The notes under the pieces are model-generated. The model was given only the letters and a program-made list of their open reading frames with translations. It was not told the origin of the DNA and searched no databases. A program made the translations under genes and the position numbers. This document shows, piece by piece, positions 1-8,200 of a stretch of DNA of 8,741 nt. The stretch comes from Bacteroidetes bacterium UBA7692 (GTDB taxonomy: Bacteria; Bacteroidota; Bacteroidia; Chitinophagales; LD1), in NCBI GenBank assembly GCA_002482725.1, contig DLGO01000114.1, positions 12,083 to 20,823 on the forward strand. Reading direction: 5' to 3'. Position 1 is the stretch's first letter. Every line of letters starts with the position of its first letter.

Positions 1-801
1 CATGGTAGGTGTAAAATAGAACTGAGTAGGCAAGCCCGGAACACAGTCCATTTTAACCCTGAAATGAGGTAGGTAGAAGCTGTGCAATACATCCAATGCT
101 CCTAACTTAACTAATACAGGCTTATTCTTAACCAATACTATTTCTTTAGCATAGAAGTCGTCATGGCTTCTTTCATCTTCCCAGTTTACACCAAGGTCAT
201 TTTCAGGTGTTACGTGAATCTTATCAATGATACGCTCACCAAATTTAGCATCCTTACCCGGATAACGAACCTGCCATAGGAACTGCTTTGCAGTAGCTTC
301 TATAACCATCATGTTTTTGTCGCGGGCGTTTACGTCGAATATCTTGAACCAAACACGCATACCAAATACCACAAGACCAGCCATAACTACTGCAGGTATT
401 GCAGTCCATATAACTTCAAGTGTATTGTTGTGAGAATAGAAGTAAGCCTCTTTATTGTTAGCCTCGTTGTAACGGTAAGCAAACCAAAAAAGAGCTATAT
501 GTGTAAGTACAAATACTACAGATATGAAACCCAAAGTCCAGTAGAAAAGACTGTCAGTTTCAACACCATGCAATGATGCCGCTTTAGGTATCATTACCGG
601 TACAAATTTCTTCACGCTCCAAGCTATGGCAGCCATGAAAAGAACCAAAAAGGCTATCATGAAATATCCATTCATGCGACTTGAATTGGTAGTATCTTTA
701 TCTTCCCCATTCAGCACTGCCGTCAATTCACTGGCACGAGCGATATACACCAACACCAGAAATAACAGAATGAAAATTGCAAAGGCTAATAAAACTGTCA
801 T
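1..801 (-). CDS. coxB: Cytochrome c oxidase subunit II (CoxB), 3' end cut off by window edge
   Basis: Subunit II of a heme-copper oxidase; it takes electrons at a CuA centre on the periplasmic side and passes them to subunit I. The frame is open for 267 codons from ATG at 801 to base 1. Hydrophobic segments lie at about residues 2-20, 45-63, 85-108 and 128-151, so there are four helices where the usual subunit II has two. The last two match the standard hairpin, including the motif NTLEVIWTAIP (126-136), whose Glu129 aligns with the K-channel entry Glu of the family. The aromatic loop TAKQFLWQVRYPG is at 170-182 and the first CuA ligand is His240 in VLHSFYLPHFRVKMD. The CXXXC and Met ligands of CuA lie beyond the edge, so completeness and any fused cytochrome c domain cannot be judged. 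It sits 101 bases after actF on the same strand and probably belongs to that operon; the leader is A-rich without a Shine-Dalgarno sequence. Confidence 0.95.
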   Translation of the reverse strand, partial: MTVLLAFAIFILLFLVLVYIARASELTAVLNGEDKDTTNSSRMNGYFMIAFLVLFMAAIAWSVKKFVPVMIPKAASLHGVETDSLFYWTLGFISVVFVLTHIALFWFAYRYNEANNKEAYFYSHNNTLEVIWTAIPAVVMAGLVVFGMRVWFKIFDVNARDKNMMVIEATAKQFLWQVRYPGKDAKFGERIIDKIHVTPENDLGVNWEDERSHDDFYAKEIVLVKNKPVLVKLGALDVLHSFYLPHFRVKMDCVPGLPTQFYFTPTM

Positions 802-826
802 TTTTCTTCTTTTTCTATTTATCCCG

Positions 827-842
827 GAGGCAAAATTGCCTC
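827..842. repeat. Perfect 7-bp inverted repeat (hairpin) in the actF-coxB gap
   Basis: GAGGCAA and TTGCCTC are separated by two bases, giving a possible 6-7 bp stem. On the minus-strand transcript it would fold about 25 bases before the coxB start codon and after the actF stop. It is preceded, not followed, by a run of U on that strand, and the next bases are CGGGAU, so it does not look like an intrinsic terminator. It could be an mRNA processing or stability element or an operator. The role is inference; only the symmetry is seen. Confidence 0.45.
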
Positions 843-902
843 AAAAATTTTAAACAATTAATAATGATTTAATAAACCTACTTCGTATTAAATCCAAATA
901 AA

Positions 903-2360
903 CTATATCTGGTGTTTGATAGACTCCTGCAAGTACGGATCGTTTGCCGGTACCAAAGGACGTTTAGCCAACTCCAAAAAGAACATAAACAAGAATGCAC
1001 CAATAAAACCAGTAAAGATCATCAACTCAACCAATCCCAAGCTTGCATAGCTCAAAACTTTTTCTTCTTCTGCATGGCCTGATGGATGTGCCGCGTGAGC
1101 AGCATCTACAGCATGCCCTTCAGCAGATGTAGTGTGTGAAGCTTCTTCTGTTGAATGAGTTGCAGCTGCATGAGATTCGAGTTCAGTAGGTTTAGAATCA
1201 GCTACAACAGCTTCTTCTTTGTGCTCGGTAGCAGCAGCATGATTCTCAGCATACAATATCTGCTCTATAGATTTGTTAGCAGCATGATGCTCGCCACCTT
1301 CGTGGTGCGCAGATACAGGTGTATTTGGCTCTAACATTACCATGTTATAAAAATCTACATAGTGACCAAAAATGATAACTACAGCAGCAAAAGATAATAC
1401 TTTGAAATTACGTTTTGCTCCACGCGTCATCAAAACAAGTAATGGTAACAAAAAGTTTATCGCTAACGCAAGAAAAATTGTGAACTTAAAACCTGCACCG
1501 AAACGTTTAGTCCAGTAGATGGTATCTTCCGGTATATTGGCATACCACTGAAGCATAAATTGGCTGAACCAAAGGTATGTCCAGAATACAGAAAAACCGA
1601 ATAAGAATTTACCCAAATCGTGTATGTGGTTTTCATTTACCTGATTAAGGTGACCTTTAGATTTAAGGAAGATAATCAACAAGATAGTGAAAGCAAAACC
1701 TGCACAACCGTAGCTGGCAAAGTTATACCAACCGAATAGAGTTGAATACCAGTGAGGATCGATGCTCATTATCATATCCCAGCTAACGAAGCTCTCTGTA
1801 ACCGCGAATACAACTATATAGGCAGCAGCAAGCAACTTAGATTTTTTGTAGACCTTAGGATCAGCCAAATCTTCCCTTCCGAAGAACTTAGTAAGCAATT
1901 TTGAAAAAAGTATCCAAAGAACAACATACAACACAATCCTGCCGCTCCAGAAAGGAAGGTTAAGGAAAATTGCTTTAGTTGTAAAGTTCTCCGGCATGTG
2001 CTTAGCATGCAACATGTGTGTCCAGTGGTCATATAGATTGTGACCGCCTACCCAGGTTAATGCGCATATAAGCAAAAGCAAGGGTCCGCCTATCACAAGG
2101 AAACCTGACAATGAAAGCATGATACGCTTGATAAGGGTAATCCATCCTGAATAACCCAATTGATTAGCGCATACAAAGAACATACCGAATAGAGATATTC
2201 CGGTGAAGTAGTAAGCATTTACCAAAACATTTGACCAAAAGCGGCTATGATTATTATCGGTATAGCAAAGGAAAGCTAAAACAAGCCCTACTGCACCTAC
2301 CAACATCATAATCCCGAGGTTGCGCTTTAATTTATCCGTGAATTGAAATTGTTCTGTCAT
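903..2360 (-). CDS. actF: Alternative complex III subunit ActF (NrfD/PsrC-like quinol oxidoreductase membrane subunit)
   Basis: Integral membrane subunit of ACIII, homologous to ActC. The 485 residues contain about ten hydrophobic segments, near 14-33, 50-66, 79-103, 139-156, 175-193, 211-233, 251-271, 292-312, 322-342 and 439-463. Basic loops (SKLLTKFFGRE near 153-163, TRGAKRNFK at 312-320) and the basic C-terminus put both ends in the cytoplasm by the positive-inside rule. The motif SWDMIMSIDPHWYSTLFGWY (193-212) is typical of ActF as I know the family. Between the last two helices, residues about 351-434 form a low-complexity loop with 13 His, many Ala and Glu, predicted to be periplasmic. 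The gene starts 46 bases after actE and is followed by coxB. In ACIII the ActC paralogue is regarded as the quinol-oxidising subunit; whether ActF binds quinone or moves protons is less clear. The start ATG at 2360 is well placed, since the first helix begins soon after. Confidence 0.94.
   Translation of the reverse strand: MTEQFQFTDKLKRNLGIMMLVGAVGLVLAFLCYTDNNHSRFWSNVLVNAYYFTGISLFGMFFVCANQLGYSGWITLIKRIMLSLSGFLVIGGPLLLLICALTWVGGHNLYDHWTHMLHAKHMPENFTTKAIFLNLPFWSGRIVLYVVLWILFSKLLTKFFGREDLADPKVYKKSKLLAAAYIVVFAVTESFVSWDMIMSIDPHWYSTLFGWYNFASYGCAGFAFTILLIIFLKSKGHLNQVNENHIHDLGKFLFGFSVFWTYLWFSQFMLQWYANIPEDTIYWTKRFGAGFKFTIFLALAINFLLPLLVLMTRGAKRNFKVLSFAAVVIIFGHYVDFYNMVMLEPNTPVSAHHEGGEHHAANKSIEQILYAENHAAATEHKEEAVVADSKPTELESHAAATHSTEEASHTTSAEGHAVDAAHAAHPSGHAEEEKVLSYASLGLVELMIFTGFIGAFLFMFFLELAKRPLVPANDPYLQESIKHQI
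1059..1313 (-). other. His/Ala/Glu-rich low-complexity loop within ActF
   Basis: This codes for ActF residues 350-434. It starts AHHEGGEHHA and ends near HAAHPSGHAEEEK. There are 13 His among about 84 residues, mixed with Ala, Glu, Ser and Thr, and no hydrophobic stretch. It separates predicted helices 9 and 10 and by topology faces the periplasm. It stays in frame and the last helix follows it normally, so it is an insertion in a working protein rather than a frameshift. Metal binding is possible but not shown. Confidence 0.75.
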
Positions 2361-2406
2361 TATATATTCAATTAAGAATCAGTAATTTATTTGTTTTTGG
2401 TTCAGA

Positions 2407-3120
2407 TTACTTCTTAGCGGTTGTTGCAGAATCGGTAGCTACTACTGCGGTCGCAGATGCATCACCTTTAATACCAGCCAGGCTCTTGATGTAGTGAATA
2501 ACTTTCCAACGGTCCTGAACATTCAACTGATTGCCGTAAGGTCCCATCATTCCTTTTCCGTAGCTAACGCTATAGAAAATGTTGCCATCTTTAATTTCAG
2601 GAAGTCTCTTGCTATAAGCAGGTGGAACTGCTGTGTAAGGACCATCGCTTCCATCCGGTAAAACAACCAACTGACCGTCACCATTTCCTTTTTCACCATG
2701 GCAAACCTGGCAATGAGTAGCATATAATGCTTTACCTGCATCCAGATTTTCTTTTGTGTAAGCCAACGGATCTTTAATCGAAGCTGCTGCTTTATCGTAC
2801 TCCTCCTGCCATTTGTCAGGATTGTGCGTAAAGTGGTTCTTAGCCATATAGCTCATCAGGAAAGCCTGATTGGTGCGGATAGACTGGTCTTCAGGAACCC
2901 AACCACGAGGGATTGTACCTTCTACCGGCTTACGAGCACTCATATTATAGCCTTCAGGAGTTTTGATCGGACTTTCTGAATATGTTTCCCAAGCTCTGGA
3001 ATATGCCATATCAGGCATATATACCTTACCCGGGCTTTTCGGGTCAGCACTGCCGCATGAAGCAACTACCATGGCTGCTACCGAAGCAAGAACAGAAATC
3101 TTTATAGTTGATTTAATCAT
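2407..3120 (-). CDS. actE: Alternative complex III subunit ActE, monoheme cytochrome c lipoprotein
   Basis: Periplasmic, lipid-anchored c-type cytochrome of ACIII, thought to hand electrons on to the oxidase. From ATG at 3120 the protein has 237 residues. It opens with MIKSTIKISVLASVAAMVVASC: a short basic n-region, a hydrophobic core and a VAS-Cys lipobox with Cys22 as the likely lipidated residue. The single heme site is CQVCH at 137-141, followed by GEKGNGDG as in class I cytochromes c. A candidate axial Met is in GKGMMGPYGNQL, near 191-192, and the aromatic end helix is DRWKVIHYIKSL. The C-terminal tail is a low-complexity Ala/Thr/Ser stretch. In-frame alternatives are ATG at 3138 (six more residues) and GTG at 3165. 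I chose 3120 because it gives the most typical lipoprotein signal; 3138 is plausible. The gene follows actD by about 52 bases. Confidence 0.92.
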   Translation of the reverse strand: MIKSTIKISVLASVAAMVVASCGSADPKSPGKVYMPDMAYSRAWETYSESPIKTPEGYNMSARKPVEGTIPRGWVPEDQSIRTNQAFLMSYMAKNHFTHNPDKWQEEYDKAAASIKDPLAYTKENLDAGKALYATHCQVCHGEKGNGDGQLVVLPDGSDGPYTAVPPAYSKRLPEIKDGNIFYSVSYGKGMMGPYGNQLNVQDRWKVIHYIKSLAGIKGDASATAVVATDSATTAKK

Positions 3121-3172
3121 TTGTTTTGAAATTATCATTTCTTCAATTAGAGAACCTTTTACCACTCAATTA

Positions 3173-3721
3173 TTAGCTGTCGTGAAGGGATTCGTTATCG
3201 CTGAAAATTTTTGTTTTAACCTCTACTGCACCTTGCTCATTGCAAAGGGCCCTTAGCTTAGCTACTTCGCTCTCGTCTTTTCCTTCGATATCGAATACAA
3301 AGGCAAAACGGTCATCAGTAGTGCGCTTGTCGTAAATTCTTGGCACATAACCCGGGAAAAGCCTGTTCCTAACACAATAGGTCAACACCATACCAACCGA
3401 TGCAAACAATACCGTTAACTCGAAAGTGATAGGTATGAAAGACGGAAGCGGCCAGTAAGGCTTACCACCGAAGTTGATAGGATAGTTGGTAGTCATAACC
3501 CATGACATAAGAGTAAGCGCCAGTGTAGTACCTGTAGCACCGAAGAAGAAACCTGCTGTGTGCAAACGGGAATCCCTGTACCCCAAAGCATGCTCCAATC
3601 CGTGAACCGGAAACGGAGTAAGCGTTTCATGAATAGCAACACCATCGTGGTGAAGATGTTCTGCAGCGTGTACAAACACCTCTTCGTGATCCCACAAGCC
3701 TATTAAGAATTTATTTGACAT
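3173..3721 (-). CDS. actD: Alternative complex III subunit ActD (DUF3341 family membrane protein)
   Basis: Small membrane subunit of ACIII with 182 residues, typical for the family. The N-terminal part (1-50) is soluble and His-rich (AAEHLHHDGVAIHE, PVHGLEHALGYRDSRLH), as in other ActD proteins. Two hydrophobic helices lie at about 55-76 and 97-117, joined by NYPINFGGKPYWPLPSFIP. The C-terminal domain (about 125-175) is soluble and carries DKRTTDDRFAFVFDIE. Two helices with basic flanks (RNRLF after the second) place both soluble ends in the cytoplasm. No cofactor motif is visible; the role in ACIII is structural or in coupling and is not established from sequence. It lies between actC (67-base gap) and actE. 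Confidence 0.92.
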   Translation of the reverse strand: MSNKFLIGLWDHEEVFVHAAEHLHHDGVAIHETLTPFPVHGLEHALGYRDSRLHTAGFFFGATGTTLALTLMSWVMTTNYPINFGGKPYWPLPSFIPITFELTVLFASVGMVLTYCVRNRLFPGYVPRIYDKRTTDDRFAFVFDIEGKDESEVAKLRALCNEQGAVEVKTKIFSDNESLHDS

Positions 3722-3788
3722 CTTTATTCAGTTATTAGTTAATAGTATGGTTCAGTTTGGCTGTGCCGCCCCTCACCTATTTACCAAT

Positions 3789-5234
3789 TTATTTTTCGTC
3801 TTTGTTTGATAATTGAACGCTTCCTATAAATCCACCGTGCTTAGCACCTTCTTTTTCAGCCCTTTCTTTCTTAGCCACTTCAGATGAAGTCCTGAAGATA
3901 GATTTAACCTCTGCTATAGCCACTACAGGGAATGTTCTTGCAAACAACAGGAACAATGTAAGGAACAAGCCGATTGAACCAAGGTAGATACCCCAATCCA
4001 CCCATGTTGGAGTGAAGTATGCGTGGCTTGATGGCAAGAAGTCATCAGCCAAAGAGGTAACGATGATAACGAAACGCTCGAACCACATACCGATGTTAAC
4101 GAAGATAGACAGGATGAAAGTAACTACCAGGTTCCTTCTGTACTTCTTGAACCAGTACAACTGAGGAGACAACACGTTACAAGACATCATGGCTGTGTAT
4201 GCCCACCAGTACTTACCAAAAGCACGTGAGTAGAATGCATACTGCTCGTACAAGTATCCTGAGTACCAAGCGATGAACAACTCTGTGATGTAAGCTATAC
4301 CAACTATAGAACCTGTAAGAACGATAACTTTATTCATCGACTCTATGTGGTTGATAGTAATGTAATCTTCCAGCTTAAATATTTTCCTTGTGATCAACAT
4401 CAGGGTTTCCACCATGGCGAAACCTGAGAAGATAGCACCCGCAACGAAGTATGGAGGGAAGATGGTAGTGTGCCATCCCGGAATAACCGAAGTTGCGAAG
4501 TCAAAAGATACTATGGTGTGAACCGACAAAACCAGCGGAGTAGACAAACCTGCAAGCACCAATGATAGTGACTCGAAACGCTGCCACTGTTTTGCAGTAC
4601 CCTGCCAGCCGAAGCTAAGTGCGTTATAAATGAATTTCCTCCATTTAGTAGTAGCACGGTCACGTATTGTAGCAAAATCCGGCATCAAACCAGAGTACCA
4701 GAACAAAACTGATACTGTGAAGTATGTAGAAATCGCGAATACGTCCCAAAGCAACGGTGAGTTGAAGTTAACCCATACCGGACCACGAGTGTTAGGGTAA
4801 GGGAAGATGAAAAAGCCCATCCAAACACGGCCCATGTGGAATACCGGAAACATACCGGCACATATTACCGCAAATATGGTCATCGCTTCTGCAGCACGGT
4901 TGATACCGGTACGGAACCTTTGACGGAAAAGTAACAAGATAGCAGAAATCAAAGTTCCCGCGTGGCCTATACCAATCCACCAAACGAAGTTGGTGATATC
5001 CCAAGCCCAACCAATTGTCTTATTCAATCCCCAAGTACCGATACCGTAGTAAACGGTCCAGCCAAGACAAAAGAAGAAGAACAAGGCTCCCATTCCGCAA
5101 AGACCAACCGCGATCCACCAAATAAGTGGCGGACGGCCTTCCGTAGGTTTTACCAAATCATCAGTGATCTTGGTGTAGTTTTTGTCTAAGCCATTAATGA
5201 GCGGCTCCCTAAATTCTGACTCGTATGCGTGCAT
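3789..5234 (-). CDS. actC: Alternative complex III subunit ActC (NrfD/PsrC-like, quinol-oxidising membrane subunit)
   Basis: Membrane subunit that binds and oxidises menaquinol near the periplasmic face and passes electrons to the iron-sulfur clusters of ActB. The 481 residues hold ten predicted helices, near 37-63, 80-103, 116-136, 160-184, 222-245, 260-282, 302-325, 343-360, 367-393 and 412-438. Conserved family features include WWIGIGHAGTLIS (85-97), FPVFHMGRVW (129-138), LLWDVFAIST (161-170) with Asp164, and a CNVLSPQLYWFKKYRRN segment. The His and Asp residues in these motifs are candidates for the quinol site by analogy with NrfD/PsrC proteins. The N-terminal 36 residues are polar and the C-terminus ends in a Lys/Glu-rich tail (about 443-481), both probably cytoplasmic. 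The gap after actB is 46 bases. The ATG at 5234 has no Shine-Dalgarno sequence, like its neighbours. Confidence 0.95.
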   Translation of the reverse strand: MHAYESEFREPLINGLDKNYTKITDDLVKPTEGRPPLIWWIAVGLCGMGALFFFFCLGWTVYYGIGTWGLNKTIGWAWDITNFVWWIGIGHAGTLISAILLLFRQRFRTGINRAAEAMTIFAVICAGMFPVFHMGRVWMGFFIFPYPNTRGPVWVNFNSPLLWDVFAISTYFTVSVLFWYSGLMPDFATIRDRATTKWRKFIYNALSFGWQGTAKQWQRFESLSLVLAGLSTPLVLSVHTIVSFDFATSVIPGWHTTIFPPYFVAGAIFSGFAMVETLMLITRKIFKLEDYITINHIESMNKVIVLTGSIVGIAYITELFIAWYSGYLYEQYAFYSRAFGKYWWAYTAMMSCNVLSPQLYWFKKYRRNLVVTFILSIFVNIGMWFERFVIIVTSLADDFLPSSHAYFTPTWVDWGIYLGSIGLFLTLFLLFARTFPVVAIAEVKSIFRTSSEVAKKERAEKEGAKHGGFIGSVQLSNKDEK

Positions 5235-5280
5235 GTTATCTGAAATTCGTTTAGCTTAAATTTATTGTTCCTGGTTTGGG

Positions 5281-8200
5281 TTATGCGTGATGAGCTTCTT
5301 CTGTGTGTTGATCTGATTCAGCTTTCTTGTTCCTAACCTGAGTTTGATACAAAACGTTTGGCAATGTGTGGATCTCTTCGATAACACCGAAAGTCCTTTC
5401 ATCTATCATCGCTTTGTATACTTCACTTGTTTTATCGTTCCTGTCTCCAAAAATGATAGCACCTGTAGGGCAAGAAGTCTGACAAGCTGTAGTAGCCTCG
5501 CCATCTTTCAATATCCTGTTCTCTTTCTTAGCTGTCAATTTAGATTCCTGCAAACGCTGAACGCAGAAAGAGCATTTCTCGATTACACCACGTGAACGTA
5601 CTGTAACATCCGGGTTAAGCACCATGCGTGCGATAGGCTCGTGCAATCCAAGCTGGAATGAAGACAATTTAGTATCGTTGTCTAATCCACCTTCTACTGT
5701 AAAGCTATCTGCTGCATTGTAGTCGTACCAGTTGAAACGCCTTACTTTATAAGGGCAGTTGTTAGCACAATACCTTGTACCGATACAACGGTTATAGGTC
5801 ATCTGGTTCAAACCTTCGCTGCTGTGGTTGGTAGCTGCTACCGGACAAACGTTCTCGCAAGGAGCATTGTCGCAGTGCTGGCATAGCATAGGCTGGAATG
5901 TAACTTCCGGATTTTCTTCAGTACCTGTAAAGTACCTGTCGATACGCAACCAGTGCATCTCACGGGCACGGCGCACCTGGTCTTTACCAACCAAGGCTAC
6001 GTTATTTTCTGAATTACATGCTACAACACAAGCGCTGCAACCTGTACAAGTGTTCAGGTCGATAGCCATTGTCCAGTGGTGTCCCGGACGGTCGTGCGTA
6101 GGATATAATGTAACTGAGTTAGCAAGGATTTCTGCACGCTCTTCATTGCCGGCAGCAGGATTCAACCTGTACTCGTCCAATGTAGTTTCTTTGATGATCT
6201 TACGCGTTTTAACGCCACCCAAACCTTTCAGGGTAATGCTGTGGTGTGTTTGCGTAATAGCAAGGTATTCAATACGGCCAGTTTTTGACCATTTTACATC
6301 ACCTACAATATTTTTATAGCTACCATTCTCCAATGCAAGGAAAGGGAAGGCATTTTTACCAACTAATAATTGGTCGCTGCTTACGGCAGTTCTGCCATAT
6401 CCCAAAGCAACACCGAAAGTATTGTCAGGAGTACCAGGTATAGCAACCACAGGTAATTCTATTGAATTGTCACCCGCAGTCAATTTGATCACATGGTATT
6501 CTTTAGTATTTACATCCGGTTTAAGGTTGTTTTTCTCAGCAAACTTAGGGCTTACGATAATGTAGTTATCCCAAGTGATTTTGGTAACCGGATCCGGAAT
6601 CTCGTGCAACCAAGGATTATCGCCCCATGAGCCTTCGCCCATAGTAAGTGACTCATATACTTTCAACTGATACTCCCCTCCTTTTCCAGCGGCTGCTGCC
6701 AAAGAAGCAGCTGCGTCAGCAATGTTCGGATTGCCTGCTGATGTAGCTACGCTGCCACCAACCACAACCTCTCCGTCATGCACTGCAGTATCCCAGAATG
6801 CCCAGAAACCGTTGTATTTAGTTTGCTTAGGATAGATGGAAGACTCCCAATATTTCTGCAGGAACTCATAATAGTTATTACCTTTTCCTGTCCACACCAA
6901 AAGCGTTTCCTGGAATTGGCGTGTATCGAACAATTTAGAGATAGTAGGCTGTTGTGTATTAAATACTCCTGCTTTAGGTTCAACATCACCCCATGACTCC
7001 AAATAGTGATTATCAGGTAATACATACTGAGAAACCTCTGTAGTTTCATCTATTGCTGTAGCAAAAGAGACAGATAGTTCTGCTTTTTTGATCAGTTCAG
7101 CAAGTTCTTTTGTGTTCGGGTGATTCAATACAGGATTTGCATCGTAGAACAATACTCCTTTTACAGAGCCATCTTTCAAACCATTATATAAATCAGTTGC
7201 ACTTTTATCAGAACCTTGTTTAAGCAACAAAGCATTTTCGAAAGAAAGCGTGTTGCCATAGTTACCCAAAGCTGTATTGATAGCATTTGCCAACAACTGA
7301 GCATTTACATCATTCGAACCGCTTACAACGATACTTGCGCCTTTGGCAGCAAGCAACGCTTTTGCAGCTTCTTCTATTTTAGCATTTTTAAGACCTCCTG
7401 CAAGGCTACCACCGGTAACTGCATTGTACAATCCTATAAGTGCAGCATTCTCTTCGAATGGTTTTACCACCACCCTGTAGTCTGCTTTGAATCCTGTGAT
7501 AGTAGGAACGCTTTCGAACTGGAATGTCTGAGACATAACAGGATTAGCTTTGCTAACCCTTCTGTTTACCGCCCAGTCTGATTCGTATTCTGTGTGGTTC
7601 AACCAAGTACCAAGGTAATCGGCACCAACACCAACTATAACTTTAGCTTTAGCAAAAGCATAATTAGGCGCTACACGTGCACCGAAAGACAATTGGTTGG
7701 CATCCAGCAAACCTGAGTAAGAAATAGCATCGTACACCAAATGCTCAACATTTGAGTAAGCAGCTTTCAAATCAGCTATCAAAGCTTTTGTAGAAGGACT
7801 GGTGATAGATGAAGTGAATAATACCACTTTACCGTTAGATGCTTTAAGGCTATCAAGTTTTGCTTTTACCTCTGCATCAGCTGTTTCCCAAGTGATGTTT
7901 TCTTTTCCTCGCTTAGGATTACGGAAACGGGTTCCGCTATACAAACCAAGTACAGAAGCCTGTACTTTGGCACTTGTACCGCCTTTTGATACAACAGATA
8001 ATTTGTTACCTTCTACTTTGATAGGACGGCCTTCGCGTGTTTTGATCAACACTGCGCAGTGCTCGCCACTCTGGCTGAAAGTAGTAGCATAGTAGTTAGC
8101 TATACCCGGAATAATCTCTTCCGGCTTCCATGCGTAAGGAATAGACTTTTTAACAGGTATCTCGCAACTTGCCGCTATAGTAGCCGCTGTTACGCTGAAA

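Noticed and set aside
827..842. Intrinsic terminator between actF and coxB
   Set aside because: The stem is short and, in the direction of transcription, is followed by CGGGAUAAAU rather than a U-run.
626..853. A 75-codon plus-strand open frame overlapping the start of coxB
   Set aside because: It is antisense to the coxB N-terminus, which is clearly coding, and runs into the AT-rich gap with no recognisable product.
843..902. A coxB promoter of the Bacteroidota type (TTG with TAnnTTTG)
   Set aside because: On the minus strand only mismatched versions occur, such as TTTATTTG and AATTTTTG, and neither has a TTG at the right spacing; AT-richness alone would give such matches.
5828..6319. A 163-codon open frame on the plus strand
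   Set aside because: It lies wholly inside actB, opposite the Fe-S domain, and its translation has no recognisable domain; it is an antisense shadow of a strongly conserved gene.
7216..7581. A 121-codon open frame on the plus strand
   Set aside because: It lies inside actB on the opposite strand, the translation is Cys/Ser/Phe-rich with no family features, and no leader or neighbour supports it.
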